This document shows positions 6,214 to 13,171 of a DNA stretch of 15,216 bases, piece by piece. Origin of the DNA: CAZQBY01 sp964592405 [NCBI: uncultured archaeon] (GTDB lineage: Archaea > Altiarchaeota > Altiarchaeia > JAFGQM01); contig CAZQBY010000002.1 in assembly GCA_964592405.1 (NCBI GenBank), positions 1 to 15,216 on the forward strand, read 5' to 3'. The position numbers were made by a program, and so were the translations under genes. The notes beneath the pieces were generated by a model. The model had not been told where the DNA came from. It ran no database searches and was given only the letters and a program-made list of their open reading frames with translations. The first letter of the stretch is position 1. Every line of letters starts with the position of its first letter.

Positions 6214-6912
6214 ATGAACATCAGATACCTAAAGAGGGGGGACAACAAGGCGACCTTTATCGCCAGTGGCATTGACTTTGCTAGAGCGAATGCCTTAAGG
6301 AGGGCGCTAATGACCTATGTTCCATCTATGGCCGTTGAGCGAATAACTGTTTATGAGAATACTTCTCCCCTGTATGATGAGATACTTGCTCATCGAATAG
6401 GGCTGATACCGCTCACCACGGATCTTAAGACATACAATATGAGGACAGAGTGTAAATGTGGTGGAAAGGGATGCGCACGCTGTGAGACCGCTCTGATACT
6501 TGAAAAGAGCGGACCAAGTGTTGTTTATTCCGGTGACATAAAACCCCGGGATCCAAAGATAAAACCAGTTCACGACAGGATGATCATTGTGAAACTTGGT
6601 GAGGGACAGAAAATAAAGATGGAGATGACTGCCCGTCTGGGCTTTATGACTGAGCATGCCAAGTATCAGGGAGTCCTTGCTTCATGTGGACAACTCAGGG
6701 GTGATGATGAATTTAGATTCGTTGTTGAGTCGTATAACAATCTGACAATAGAGGAGATAATCGAGACGGCCATATCAGCCCTCAATAAGAGGCTCAGTGA
6801 ACTTGAAAATGCCTTTTTTGGTGAGGGGAAGTCGCACAAGGCTGCCTCAAAGGCCAAAAAGGCAACAAAAAAGGCAACAAAGACCAAAAAGAAGAAAAGC
6901 AGGAAGGAGTAG
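6214..6912 (+). CDS. rpoD: DNA-directed RNA polymerase subunit D
   Basis: RpoD pairs with RpoL to form the assembly platform of archaeal RNA polymerase, equivalent to the bacterial alpha dimer and eukaryotic Rpb3/Rpb11. The 232-residue protein has the dimerisation start (ANALRRALM, 25-33), HRIGLIPLTTD (60-70), a Cys cluster C80, C82, C87, C90 in domain 2, and EHAKYQGV (147-154). It lacks the extra ferredoxin-like Fe-S domain found in some archaeal RpoD. Residues about 206-232 are an Ala/Lys/Thr-rich basic tail resembling histone H1-type tails, beyond the usual end of the protein. The position between uS11 and tRNA-Leu/eL18 is the classical archaeal order. Confidence 0.96.
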   Translation: MNIRYLKRGDNKATFIASGIDFARANALRRALMTYVPSMAVERITVYENTSPLYDEILAHRIGLIPLTTDLKTYNMRTECKCGGKGCARCETALILEKSGPSVVYSGDIKPRDPKIKPVHDRMIIVKLGEGQKIKMEMTARLGFMTEHAKYQGVLASCGQLRGDDEFRFVVESYNNLTIEEIIETAISALNKRLSELENAFFGEGKSHKAASKAKKATKKATKTKKKKSRKE

Positions 6913-6952
6913 GTCTGCCGTAAACTGTAAGCCGGAAACGGTAAACCAATTT

Positions 6953-7040
6953 GCGGGGGTGCCGGAGTCTGGTCAAACGGGCACGGTTGAGGGCCGTGTG
7001 GCTTAGGCCTGCGCGCGTTCGAATCGCGTCCCCCGCACCA
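6953..7040 (+). tRNA. tRNA-Leu (anticodon GAG)
   Basis: The acceptor stem GCGGGGG (6953-6959) pairs with CCCCCGC (7030-7036). The discriminator is A7037 and the terminal CCA is encoded (7038-7040). The anticodon stem CACGG/CCGTG encloses the loop TTGAGGG, with GAG at 6989-6991. The T arm is GCGCG-TTCGAAT-CGCGT. A 14-base variable arm with a GGC/GCC stem marks a class II tRNA, as expected for leucine. The D arm contains GGTCAAA. A tRNA-Leu directly before eL18 is a known archaeal arrangement. Confidence 0.95.
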
Positions 7041-7081
7041 GAACAGACAGGATAATCGACTTGGACTTCATCAGCTTACAA

Positions 7082-7438
7082 ATGGAAGGAAAGGGATATG
7101 AAGATCCAAACCGGTTGGATCTTATAGAATACCTCAGAAGAGAGGGTAGGGGACAGCCCCTGTGGATCTGCCTAGCGGAAGATCTGGGCAAAAGCAGAAA
7201 GAACCGCGCTCAGGTCAATTTGGAAAAGATAAACAGACTGACTAGGCCCAGAGACACTGTTGTAGTTGCAGGAAAGGTGCTGGGCGATGGAATCCTGGAC
7301 CATGAGGTTACCATAGCCTGCTTCAGGATCTCGGAACAGGCAAGGAAGAAAGTGGAACAAGCAAACGGCAGTATAATAACAATAAAAGACCTTCTTGAAA
7401 AGAACCCAAAGGGCACAAAGGTCAAAATATTAAGATGA
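7082..7438 (+). CDS. rpl18e: Large ribosomal subunit protein eL18
   Basis: eL18 is an archaeal and eukaryotic 50S protein. The 118-residue product from ATG 7082 has the family pattern: LIEYLRREGRGQPLWICLAEDL, then the basic stretch NRAQVNLEKINRLT, the core DTVVVAGKVLGDGILDHEVTIA and the C-terminal NPKGTKVKILR. A TTG seven codons upstream (7061) is an alternative start, but the ATG suits the family length. There is no clear Shine-Dalgarno sequence in the 41 bases after tRNA-Leu, so the gene may be cotranscribed with the tRNA. Its stop overlaps the uL13 start as ATGA. Confidence 0.94.
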   Translation: MEGKGYEDPNRLDLIEYLRREGRGQPLWICLAEDLGKSRKNRAQVNLEKINRLTRPRDTVVVAGKVLGDGILDHEVTIACFRISEQARKKVEQANGSIITIKDLLEKNPKGTKVKILR

Positions 7439-7896
7439 CTGAAAGGAAGATAGTGGATGCCGAAGGATGTACTATGGGAAGATTGGCAGCTTATGCCGCC
7501 AAGGAGGCCCTTAAGGGTAATAGAATCATCATAATCAACGCAGAAAAAGCCGTTATCTCAGGCAGAAAAGACCACATATTCCGGGATTACAAAAAGAGAT
7601 ATGATGCCAAGAGCAAAACAAATCCAAAACGATATGGACCCAAGAGACCAAAAAATCCGGATCGGTTCCTGCGACGTGTCATAAGGGGTATGTTGCCATG
7701 GGACAAACCAGGGGGAAGAAAGGCCTTCAGGCATGTTTTGGTTTATATGGGAAGACCTGAGAAAGAAATCATTAGGAGGGAGGGAATAGAGCTTTCCAAG
7801 ATGCAGCTAGTGGACAATTCAGAGCTGAAAAGGCATTATGATTATTTTATAACTCTGGGAGAATTATGCGCCTATCTGGGGGGAAGAAATGAATAA
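7435..7896 (+). CDS. rpl13: Large ribosomal subunit protein uL13
   Basis: uL13 is an early-assembly 50S protein that binds 23S rRNA. The 153-residue sequence shows the uL13 hallmarks: VDAEGCTMGRLAAYAAK near the N-terminus, IIINAEKAVISGRKDHIF, and the RNA-binding RVIRGMLPWDKPGGRKAF in the middle, typical of the archaeal/eukaryotic L13a branch. Length is normal and no unusual extension is seen. It is ATGA-coupled to eL18 and overlaps uS9 by 8 bases. Confidence 0.97.
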   Translation: MTERKIVDAEGCTMGRLAAYAAKEALKGNRIIIINAEKAVISGRKDHIFRDYKKRYDAKSKTNPKRYGPKRPKNPDRFLRRVIRGMLPWDKPGGRKAFRHVLVYMGRPEKEIIRREGIELSKMQLVDNSELKRHYDYFITLGELCAYLGGRNE

Positions 7897-8320
7897 GAAA
7901 TCAGTAATACATGAGGCCGGAAAAAGGAAGAGGGCATTTGCCAGAACGACTATAAGGGAGGGCAAAGGCACAATCAGGATAAATTCTGTGCCACTAGAGT
8001 TATATGGCGAATCACTGGCACAACTTAGGCTCAGGGAACCGCTGATTCTTGCAAAGAAGGTTCTGGACTTGGACAAACTGGATGTAAGAATAGATGTCAA
8101 GGGGGGTGGATTTAGCGGCCAGATAGATGCTATAAGGACCAGTCTTTCAAGGGCTTTGATTTCATATGCCAAAACCCTCAAGAAGGATTCCGAGCTGAGA
8201 GAGCTGTTGGTATCATATGACCGCTCGTTGGTGAGTGGTGATTCAAGGAGAACCGAACCACATAAACCTTCAAAGAGCTCCAGAGGGCCAAGGGCAAAGA
8301 GACAGAAATCTTACAGGTAA
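7889..8320 (+). CDS. rps9: Small ribosomal subunit protein uS9
   Basis: uS9 lies in the head of the 30S subunit, and its C-terminal tail reaches the P-site tRNA. The 143-residue protein has GKRKRAFARTTIREGKGTIRIN near the start, the central GGGFSGQIDAIRTSLSRAL, and the invariant basic end RAKRQKSYR, finishing in Tyr-Arg. A G-rich Shine-Dalgarno string (GGGGGGAAG) sits inside the 3' end of uL13 just before its ATG. Length is slightly above the archaeal average (about 135). Confidence 0.97.
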   Translation: MNKKSVIHEAGKRKRAFARTTIREGKGTIRINSVPLELYGESLAQLRLREPLILAKKVLDLDKLDVRIDVKGGGFSGQIDAIRTSLSRALISYAKTLKKDSELRELLVSYDRSLVSGDSRRTEPHKPSKSSRGPRAKRQKSYR

Positions 8321-8348
8321 TCTTATAGATAAAAACGCAATATAGACG

Positions 8349-8543
8349 ATGATAATACCTATCAGGTGTTTCACCTGCGGAAAACCCATAGCTCATCTAT
8401 GGGAGGAGTATGAAGAGAGAGTAGGAAAGGGCGAGGACCCCGGGAAAGTCATGGATTCCCTTGGTCTGAAGAGATACTGCTGTCGGCGCATGTTGCTGAC
8501 ACACGCAGATCTCATCGATAATCTCCTGCTCTACACAAGATAA
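8349..8543 (+). CDS. rpoN: DNA-directed RNA polymerase subunit N
   Basis: RpoN (equivalent to eukaryotic Rpb10) is a small zinc-binding polymerase subunit that stabilises the RpoD/RpoL platform. The 64-residue product carries the four zinc ligands Cys7 and Cys10 (RCFTCGK) and the adjacent pair Cys44-Cys45 ([11 protein letters not shown]), the unusual family signature. A 28-base gap follows uS9 and contains AT-rich strings at about -23 and -10 from the ATG, so a separate leaderless promoter is possible. No Shine-Dalgarno sequence is visible. Confidence 0.97.
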   Translation: MIIPIRCFTCGKPIAHLWEEYEERVGKGEDPGKVMDSLGLKRYCCRRMLLTHADLIDNLLLYTR

Positions 8544-8629
8544 TAGAATAAGGGTGACCAGAGCTGGGAACTCGGGCCTATTGGCCTAGGGACGTGAGAC
8601 GCCAGTATATGCGACTCACTGACCTATGC
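8544..8629 (+). other. Structured spacer upstream of tRNA-Pro, possible unassigned small RNA
   Basis: This 86-base gap has no ORF of note. It can fold into small hairpins: GAG/CTC around 8561-8573, GGGCC-TATT-GGCCT around 8574-8587, and a stronger one at 8594-8619 with GTGAG/CTCAC, an A·A mismatch, then CGC/GCG closing an 8-base loop. A CTGA occurs at 8619-8622, but no convincing C box is found, so a C/D-box guide RNA is not supported. An AT-rich string at 8540-8550 could serve as a TATA box. It may be only the tRNA leader, a small RNA, or a decayed tRNA. Confidence 0.3.
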
Positions 8630-8704
8630 GGGACCGTGGGGTAGCCAGGACGATCCTCTCGGCTTGGGGTGCCGGTGACCCGAGTTCAAATCTCGGCGGT
8701 CCCA
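8630..8704 (+). tRNA. tRNA-Pro (anticodon GGG)
   Basis: The acceptor stem GGGACCG (8630-8636) pairs with CGGTCCC (8697-8703), with discriminator A8704 and no encoded CCA, unlike tRNA-Leu nearby. The D arm reads GGGGTAGCC with GG in the loop. The anticodon stem TCGGC/GCCGG has one G·T pair at its base and encloses TTGGGGT, giving GGG at 8666-8668. The T arm is CCGAG-TTCAAAT-CTCGG, with a four-base variable region as in other archaeal proline tRNAs. No intron is seen. Confidence 0.94.
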
Positions 8705-8742
8705 TCAATCCAAACAGGTCTCTCTTGGAGAGGTAATTGAAG

Positions 8743-8928
8743 ATGGAAAAACTCACCAAATATGAGAAGGCAAGAATCATTGGGGCTAGGGCACTCCAGA
8801 TTTCGCTAGGGGCTCCGGTATTGCTAAAAATTCCGAAAAATATTATAGATCCTCTCGAAATAGCTAGGATGGAGCTGGAACAGGATGTTATACCCATAGT
8901 TGTAAAGAGAGAGCAAGATGGTCAATAA
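8743..8928 (+). CDS. rpoK: DNA-directed RNA polymerase subunit K
   Basis: RpoK is the archaeal counterpart of eukaryotic Rpb6 and bacterial omega, a small subunit that clamps the large-subunit C-terminus. The 61-residue product has the diagnostic [21 protein letters not shown] (residues 5-25) and the end [19 protein letters not shown]. The start at ATG 8743 is supported by a Shine-Dalgarno-like GGAGAGGT at 8728-8735; a TTG two codons upstream is unlikely. Its 3' end overlaps the uS2 start by 11 bases. Enolase, which often lies between rpoK and uS2 in euryarchaea, is absent here. Confidence 0.97.
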   Translation: MEKLTKYEKARIIGARALQISLGAPVLLKIPKNIIDPLEIARMELEQDVIPIVVKREQDGQ

Positions 8929-9820
8929 AGAGAAAAAAGTGGAGACAGAAGGAGCAGCAGAAACGTCCCCGGACGTTGTAGCGCAAGAAACAGTGCCAGA
9001 GGGACCTGTATTGGAGACTGAGGAAGAGGATACAGGACTGGCAGAGAGTAAGGACTTGGATGAACCAGCAGAAGAACGGGGGGAGGAGCTAAGGGAAGAA
9101 GCAAAAGAAAAATCCGGGGAAGATGGAATGACTGAGACCGAGGATTATATATCTTCGGCTGAGGGAAAAGAGCTTTTGGTGGATCCAGAAACCTATTTGA
9201 AGAATGGAACCCACATAGGTCTGACCTATCGGACAGGCAATATGCGAAAATTCATTTATAAGGTCAGAAGTGATCGTCTAAGTATATTCAGCCTCAATGC
9301 AATAGATGAACGAATACGCCTAGCGGCAAAGATGCTGGCCAAGTTTGAGAAAGACGATGTCTTGGTTATAGGTTCAAGGGCATATGCCAGAAGACCTGTT
9401 AGAAAGTTTGCAGAGAACACGGGCGTAAAATATGTTTCCGGCCGGTTCAGACCCGGTTCTTTCACAAATCCGCAAGAGAAGAACTTTAGAGAGCCCAAGA
9501 TTATTTTGGTTGCTGATCCAATAGCTGACAAACAGGCAGTAAGAGAGGCTGCCAAGGTCGGTATACCAGTTATAGGAGTGTGTGACTCCAATGCACTGAC
9601 TCGTAATATAGACCTTATTATCCCTCTAAACAACAAGGGAAAACAGTCCATAGCCTTGATGTTCTGGTTACTTACAAAACAGTATCTTGTTGAACGCGGT
9701 GAGATGAAACCAAAGGACAAACTTAAGGATTCACTAGAGGATTACATCTCACAGATACAGCCAACAAAGCGTATTGAGGCCCTTATCAAATCCAAACGCA
9801 AGGAAAGATTCAAAGGATGA
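8918..9820 (+). CDS. rps2: Small ribosomal subunit protein uS2 with acidic N-terminal extension
   Basis: uS2 binds late to the 30S subunit, between head and platform. The 300-residue product is about 90 residues longer than usual archaeal uS2. The core starts near residue 85 ([15 protein letters not shown]) and contains [43 protein letters not shown] and [10 protein letters not shown], all typical. Residues 1-80 are Glu-rich and acidic, while the last 40 residues are basic. An internal ATG at 9128 (residue 71), preceded by GGGGAAG, could give a shorter 230-residue form. I prefer 8918 because it overlaps rpoK and the frame is open throughout. The stop overlaps the MEMO gene as ATGA. Confidence 0.94.
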   Translation: MVNKEKKVETEGAAETSPDVVAQETVPEGPVLETEEEDTGLAESKDLDEPAEERGEELREEAKEKSGEDGMTETEDYISSAEGKELLVDPETYLKNGTHIGLTYRTGNMRKFIYKVRSDRLSIFSLNAIDERIRLAAKMLAKFEKDDVLVIGSRAYARRPVRKFAENTGVKYVSGRFRPGSFTNPQEKNFREPKIILVADPIADKQAVREAAKVGIPVIGVCDSNALTRNIDLIIPLNNKGKQSIALMFWLLTKQYLVERGEMKPKDKLKDSLEDYISQIQPTKRIEALIKSKRKERFKG

Positions 9821-10656
9821 AAACAAGAAGCCCGGCTGTGGCTGGAGCATTCTATCCATTCTCAAAAGAGGCGGTTGTTGCCCAGCTTAGAGAGCTTTTT
9901 TCCTACTGGAATATAGACCTTGATAGTCTTCACAGGAGGAAGAGAGTGGGTTGCAGAGGGATAGTGGTTCCACATGCCGGATGGGCCTATTCGGGTTATG
10001 TTGCTGCAAGGGTTTTTGCTGATGTGCCAAAGAGCAAGACCATAATCATTATGGGACCAAATCACTCCGGCATGGGTCCGGATTTCTCGATTTCAAGTGA
10101 TGATGCCTGGGAAACCCCGCTTGGAGAGGTGAAGGTGGACACAGGGCTGGCCCAGAAGCTTGCAGACACCTCCATAGCAGAGCTGGACGATATGGCCCAC
10201 ATAAGAGAGCACTCCATAGAGGTACAGCTGCCGTTTTTGCAGATGGTCTTGGATGATTTCAGGATAGTTCCCCTGTCAATAAAGCACTATGCACCAGATG
10301 CCCAGTTCCTCAATGCCTGCAGAGAATTGGGTAGAAACATTGCTGATCTAGTCGCTCGGAAGGATTCCCTCTTGGTGGCATCTACTGATTTCACACACTA
10401 TGAACCACAGGAGATGGCAAATGCAAAGGATTACAGGGCTATGGAAGCAATTGAGAGGCTGGATGAGGCAGGTTTATTTGAGGTAATATTGGAAGACATG
10501 ATATCAATGTGCGGATATGCAGGTGTTGCAGCCACAATTGTTGCTTGCAAACAGCTCGGAGCCAGAAAAGGTGAGAAAGTAGCCTATATGACATCTGGAA
10601 ATACCACCGGGGACATGTCAGCTGTAGTAGGGTATGGTGGATTGAGGATTTTATAA
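9817..10656 (+). CDS. MEMO1-family protein (AmmeMemoRadiSam protein B type)
   Basis: The family shares a fold with extradiol dioxygenases and LigB-type enzymes. Human MEMO1 binds metal through two His and a Cys. The 279-residue protein keeps the putative metal or active-site residues His53 (PHAGWAYSG), His83 (GPNHSG), His132 (EHSIEVQLPFLQ), Asp191 and His194 (STDFTHYEP) and Cys242 (CGYAG). The biochemical role in archaea is not settled. Members often accompany AMMECR1 and a radical SAM protein; neither partner is in this window. Its place directly after uS2 (ATGA overlap) is the usual euryarchaeal neighbourhood, where mevalonate kinase would normally come next. Confidence 0.93.
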   Translation: MKTRSPAVAGAFYPFSKEAVVAQLRELFSYWNIDLDSLHRRKRVGCRGIVVPHAGWAYSGYVAARVFADVPKSKTIIIMGPNHSGMGPDFSISSDDAWETPLGEVKVDTGLAQKLADTSIAELDDMAHIREHSIEVQLPFLQMVLDDFRIVPLSIKHYAPDAQFLNACRELGRNIADLVARKDSLLVASTDFTHYEPQEMANAKDYRAMEAIERLDEAGLFEVILEDMISMCGYAGVAATIVACKQLGARKGEKVAYMTSGNTTGDMSAVVGYGGLRIL

Positions 10657-10668
10657 CCATAGATTTAT

Positions 10669-10710
10669 ACATAGACAAATTTAATAACATAGACAAATAA
10701 CATAGACAAC
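10669..10710. repeat. Three direct repeats of ACATAGACAA
   Basis: ACATAGACAAAT occurs at 10669-10680 and 10687-10698, and ACATAGACAAC at 10700-10710, with start-to-start spacing of 18 and 13 bases. The copies lie just after the MEMO stop in a very AT-rich gap. They could bind a regulator of the downstream gene or be a small tandem expansion. They are too short and too closely spaced for a CRISPR array. Confidence 0.6.
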
Positions 10711-10753
10711 ATACATATCATAGTTATATGTGTGGTATGTATTGTTATATGAG

Positions 10754-10762
10754 TTATATTTT
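10754..10762 (+). promoter_or_regulatory. Candidate TATA box for the SecB-like gene
   Basis: TTATATTTT lies about 27 bases before the expected transcription start near 10784, giving a leader of about 54 bases. The surrounding gap is the largest intergenic region in the window, and a gene boundary with its own promoter is plausible. A second AT-rich string at 10744-10750 is an alternative. No experimental support is available. Confidence 0.4.
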
Positions 10763-10764
10763 AG

Positions 10765-10801
10765 TTGTATCAAATAACAAACATTGTATCAAACAACAAA
10801 C
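10765..10801 (+). repeat. Two 18-base direct repeats in the leader of the SecB-like gene
   Basis: TTGTATCAAATAACAAAC (10765-10782) is repeated as TTGTATCAAACAACAAAC (10784-10801) with 17 of 18 identities and a one-base separation. The second copy would start the transcript if the TATA box at 10754 is used. It runs into a CAA-rich stretch that reaches the Shine-Dalgarno site. Confidence 0.75.
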
Positions 10802-10823
10802 CAAAAACAAACCAAATTCAGAA

Positions 10824-10832
10824 AAAGGGGGA
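10824..10832 (+). promoter_or_regulatory. Strong Shine-Dalgarno site of the SecB-like gene
   Basis: AAAGGGGGA sits six to eight bases before ATG 10838. It decides the start, because an in-frame ATG 18 codons upstream (10784) would encode a low-complexity Gln/Asn/Lys peptide from the leader. Confidence 0.7.
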
Positions 10833-10837
10833 TAAAA

Positions 10838-11236
10838 ATGGGCATTACAGGATACAAAATAGATAAAATAGAAGGAAAAGTGGAAAAACGGGATATAGAA
10901 AATGTAGATGTGAAAGAGGGTTTCTCCATTGGCGACGTCAAGAAGAAGAACGCCCAGATGTTGGAAGTCTCATGGACCTTCAACACAGACTACAAGAATA
11001 TTGGAAAGCTTGCCCTTGAAGGCACACTGACCTATTTTACCGATAACCTTGCCGATAAGGTTGAGGAAAAGGAGATAAAGGGTAAGAAGGGTCTTGTTCT
11101 AAAGGGGGATGCGCTTAGAGAAGTTTCCAACTTTGTCCTCCGCAGGGGCATAATAGAGTCCATTATACTTGCAAAGACTCTTCAGCTGCCGGCACCAATA
11201 CAGCTTCCCTCGGTAAAGATTAAGAGCGAGAAGTAA
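10838..11236 (+). CDS. Small archaeal protein resembling SecB-like chaperones
   Basis: The 132-residue product has no signal peptide or membrane helix. Residues about 20-75 read as beta strands (VSWTFNTDYKNIGKLALEGTLTY), followed by a long helix (LREVSNFVLRRGIIESIILAK) and an exposed LQLPAPIQLPSVK. This strand-helix-LP(x)PIxLP layout recalls bacterial SecB and the archaeal SecB-like proteins known from Methanocaldococcus. That would suggest an export or folding chaperone, but the match is from memory of the pattern and has not been tested. The start is fixed by a strong Shine-Dalgarno site; the longer form from 10784 is rejected. The unusual leader suggests high or regulated expression. It sits between MEMO1 and thrS, where mevalonate kinase usually lies. 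That it is a real gene is much surer than its function. Confidence 0.72.
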   Translation: MGITGYKIDKIEGKVEKRDIENVDVKEGFSIGDVKKKNAQMLEVSWTFNTDYKNIGKLALEGTLTYFTDNLADKVEEKEIKGKKGLVLKGDALREVSNFVLRRGIIESIILAKTLQLPAPIQLPSVKIKSEK

Positions 11237-11272
11237 CCCTGCTTTTGAAGTTTATTTTTGGGTTTATGAGGG

Positions 11273-13171
11273 ATGAAAATACTGTTTAATCATGCGGAGT
11301 CGTTTGAGTTTGAGGTCACGCGAAGGGCCCTCAAGAGTGCCAAGGAGCCCGGGGAGGAAGAAAGATGTGCTCGGGCGGAGAATGCCCTTGTGGCATTCAT
11401 AGCCGTGGAGAAAACAGATGAGGGAAGGGAACAGGCTGTCGCTGAGAGGGCCGTTATCGAGGCTGAGGATATCCTCGGAAAGGTAAAGGCAGATGTTGTG
11501 GTTGTTTACCCCTACGCCCACCTTTCATCCAATCTGTCATCTCCTGCCACAGCGGAGAAGATTCTGCACCTCATATATGAAAAACTCAAGTCCAGGGGAT
11601 ATAAAACAATAAAAGCCCCGTTTGGCTGGTATAAGGCCTTCCGTATAAGCGGCAAGGGTCATCCAATGTCGGAGCTGAGCAGGGAGATTATCATTGAGGA
11701 AGTGAAAAAGGGGGAAGAGGTGTCCGAAGCCCTAAAGGCCGAAGAGAAGATTAAATCCTCATGGGCAATCCTGACCCCTGAAGGAAAAATGCATCCTATT
11801 TCATATGAGAAGGGAGAAATAAAAGGCTTTGATTTCTCACAATATCCTGAACTGGAAAAGTTCGCCAGATATGAGCTGGCAAAGAGTCGGGTGGTTGACA
11901 GGGAGCCGCCGCACGTGGAGCTTATGAAGAAGCTGGAATTGGTGGACTATGAACCCGGAAGCGACCCGGGGAACCTTCGCTATTATCCCAAGGGGAGGCT
12001 TATCAAGGGACTTTTGGAGGATTATGTTACAAAAGAGGTGAAGAACTACGGCGCCATGGAGATTGAGGCGCCAATCATGTATGATTTTGAGCATCCAAGC
12101 CTGAAGAAATATCTCAACCGCTTCCCTGCACGCCAGTATACGATCGATACGCCAAATAAGAGGGTATTTTTGAGGTTTGCTGCCTGTTTTGGCCAGTTTC
12201 TGATGGCCCACGATGCCACAATATCCTATAGAAACCTTCCGATGCGGCTGTATGAAATGACACGCTACAGCTTTCGGGTAGAGAAACGGGGTGAGCTTAC
12301 CGGACTGAGAAGGCTGCGCTCTTTCACGATGCCTGACTGCCATGCCTTTGTTGCCGATTTTGATATGGCCAAGGAGGAGATGCTACGGCGCTTTGAGCTT
12401 GCTGACCGGATACTAAGAAATTCTGGTGTCGATGTCAGCAGGCTGGCAATGGGGCTCAGGATAGTCAAAGACTTCTATGAAGAACACAGGGATTTCATTC
12501 ATGCTCTTGTCCGGAAGTGGGGCAGGCCGGTTTTGGTTGAGATGTGGGATTCCCGGTTCTTCTATTTTGTCATGAAATACGAGTGGAACTTCATCGATTA
12601 TCTGGAAAAGGCATCGGCTCTCACAACAGACCAGATAGATGTGGAAAACGCCAAGACATATGGAATAACATATGTGGACAAAGATGGAGCTGAAAAGCAT
12701 CCGCTTATTATGCATCTTTCGCCCAGTGGTGCCATAGAGAGGATAATATACGCCTTACTGGAGACCGCCTATATGGAGCAGGAAGGTGGGGGCGTCTCCA
12801 TGTTGCCGTTGTGGCTTTCACCCACGCAGGTCAGGATCATCCCGATAGCAGAGGATAATATAAAATATGCACGAGACATCATGAATAAACTGACCGGCAA
12901 CAGTATCCGGGCAGACATCGACGACCGTGAGCTGACTTTGGGCAAGAGGATAAGGGATGCTGAACAGGAGTGGATACCATATGTTATTGTAATAGGTGAA
13001 AAAGAAGAGAAATCAAAAAAGCTGGCTGTGAGAATAAGGGCTGAAAAGAAACAGAGGGTTATGGAAATCGGGGAACTTGTGGATATAATAAGAAAGAAAA
13101 CCAGTGGAATGCCCTTCAGCAGCCTGCCTCTTGCTCCGGAGCTTTCCAAGCGTCCGAAGTTTGTAGGATGA
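11273..13171 (+). CDS. thrS: Threonyl-tRNA synthetase, archaeal type
   Basis: The enzyme charges tRNA-Thr. Its 632 residues show the archaeal architecture. An N-terminal editing domain related to D-aminoacyl-tRNA deacylase (about 1-145; MKILFNHAESFEFE, VVVYPYAHLSSNLS, APFGWYKAF) removes mischarged serine. A class II catalytic core spans about 200-500, and a C-terminal anticodon-binding domain about 515-632. Zinc ligands are present: Cys near 304 (AACFGQF), His near 357 (MPDCHAF) and His near 480 (MHLSPSGAIER). Motif 2 is RGELTGLRRLRSFTMPD. The C-terminal domain has LSPTQVRIIPI. The gene starts 36 bases after the SecB-like gene and its stop overlaps mvk as ATGA, an uncommon coupling of an aminoacyl-tRNA synthetase to lipid synthesis. 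Confidence 0.97.
   Translation: MKILFNHAESFEFEVTRRALKSAKEPGEEERCARAENALVAFIAVEKTDEGREQAVAERAVIEAEDILGKVKADVVVVYPYAHLSSNLSSPATAEKILHLIYEKLKSRGYKTIKAPFGWYKAFRISGKGHPMSELSREIIIEEVKKGEEVSEALKAEEKIKSSWAILTPEGKMHPISYEKGEIKGFDFSQYPELEKFARYELAKSRVVDREPPHVELMKKLELVDYEPGSDPGNLRYYPKGRLIKGLLEDYVTKEVKNYGAMEIEAPIMYDFEHPSLKKYLNRFPARQYTIDTPNKRVFLRFAACFGQFLMAHDATISYRNLPMRLYEMTRYSFRVEKRGELTGLRRLRSFTMPDCHAFVADFDMAKEEMLRRFELADRILRNSGVDVSRLAMGLRIVKDFYEEHRDFIHALVRKWGRPVLVEMWDSRFFYFVMKYEWNFIDYLEKASALTTDQIDVENAKTYGITYVDKDGAEKHPLIMHLSPSGAIERIIYALLETAYMEQEGGGVSMLPLWLSPTQVRIIPIAEDNIKYARDIMNKLTGNSIRADIDDRELTLGKRIRDAEQEWIPYVIVIGEKEEKSKKLAVRIRAEKKQRVMEIGELVDIIRKKTSGMPFSSLPLAPELSKRPKFVG

Noticed and set aside
8552-8622. 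C/D-box guide RNA before tRNA-Pro
   Set aside because: A CTGA D box is present, but the best C-box candidates match only about five of seven positions, and no D'/C' pair is convincing.
4350-8928. Bacterial-type ribosomal operon
   Set aside because: eL18, RpoD, RpoN and RpoK with tRNA-Leu in this order are archaeal; bacterial alpha and L17 are absent.
10669-10801. CRISPR-like repeats
   Set aside because: The units are 10-18 bases, unequal in spacing, without spacers of regular length and with no cas gene nearby.
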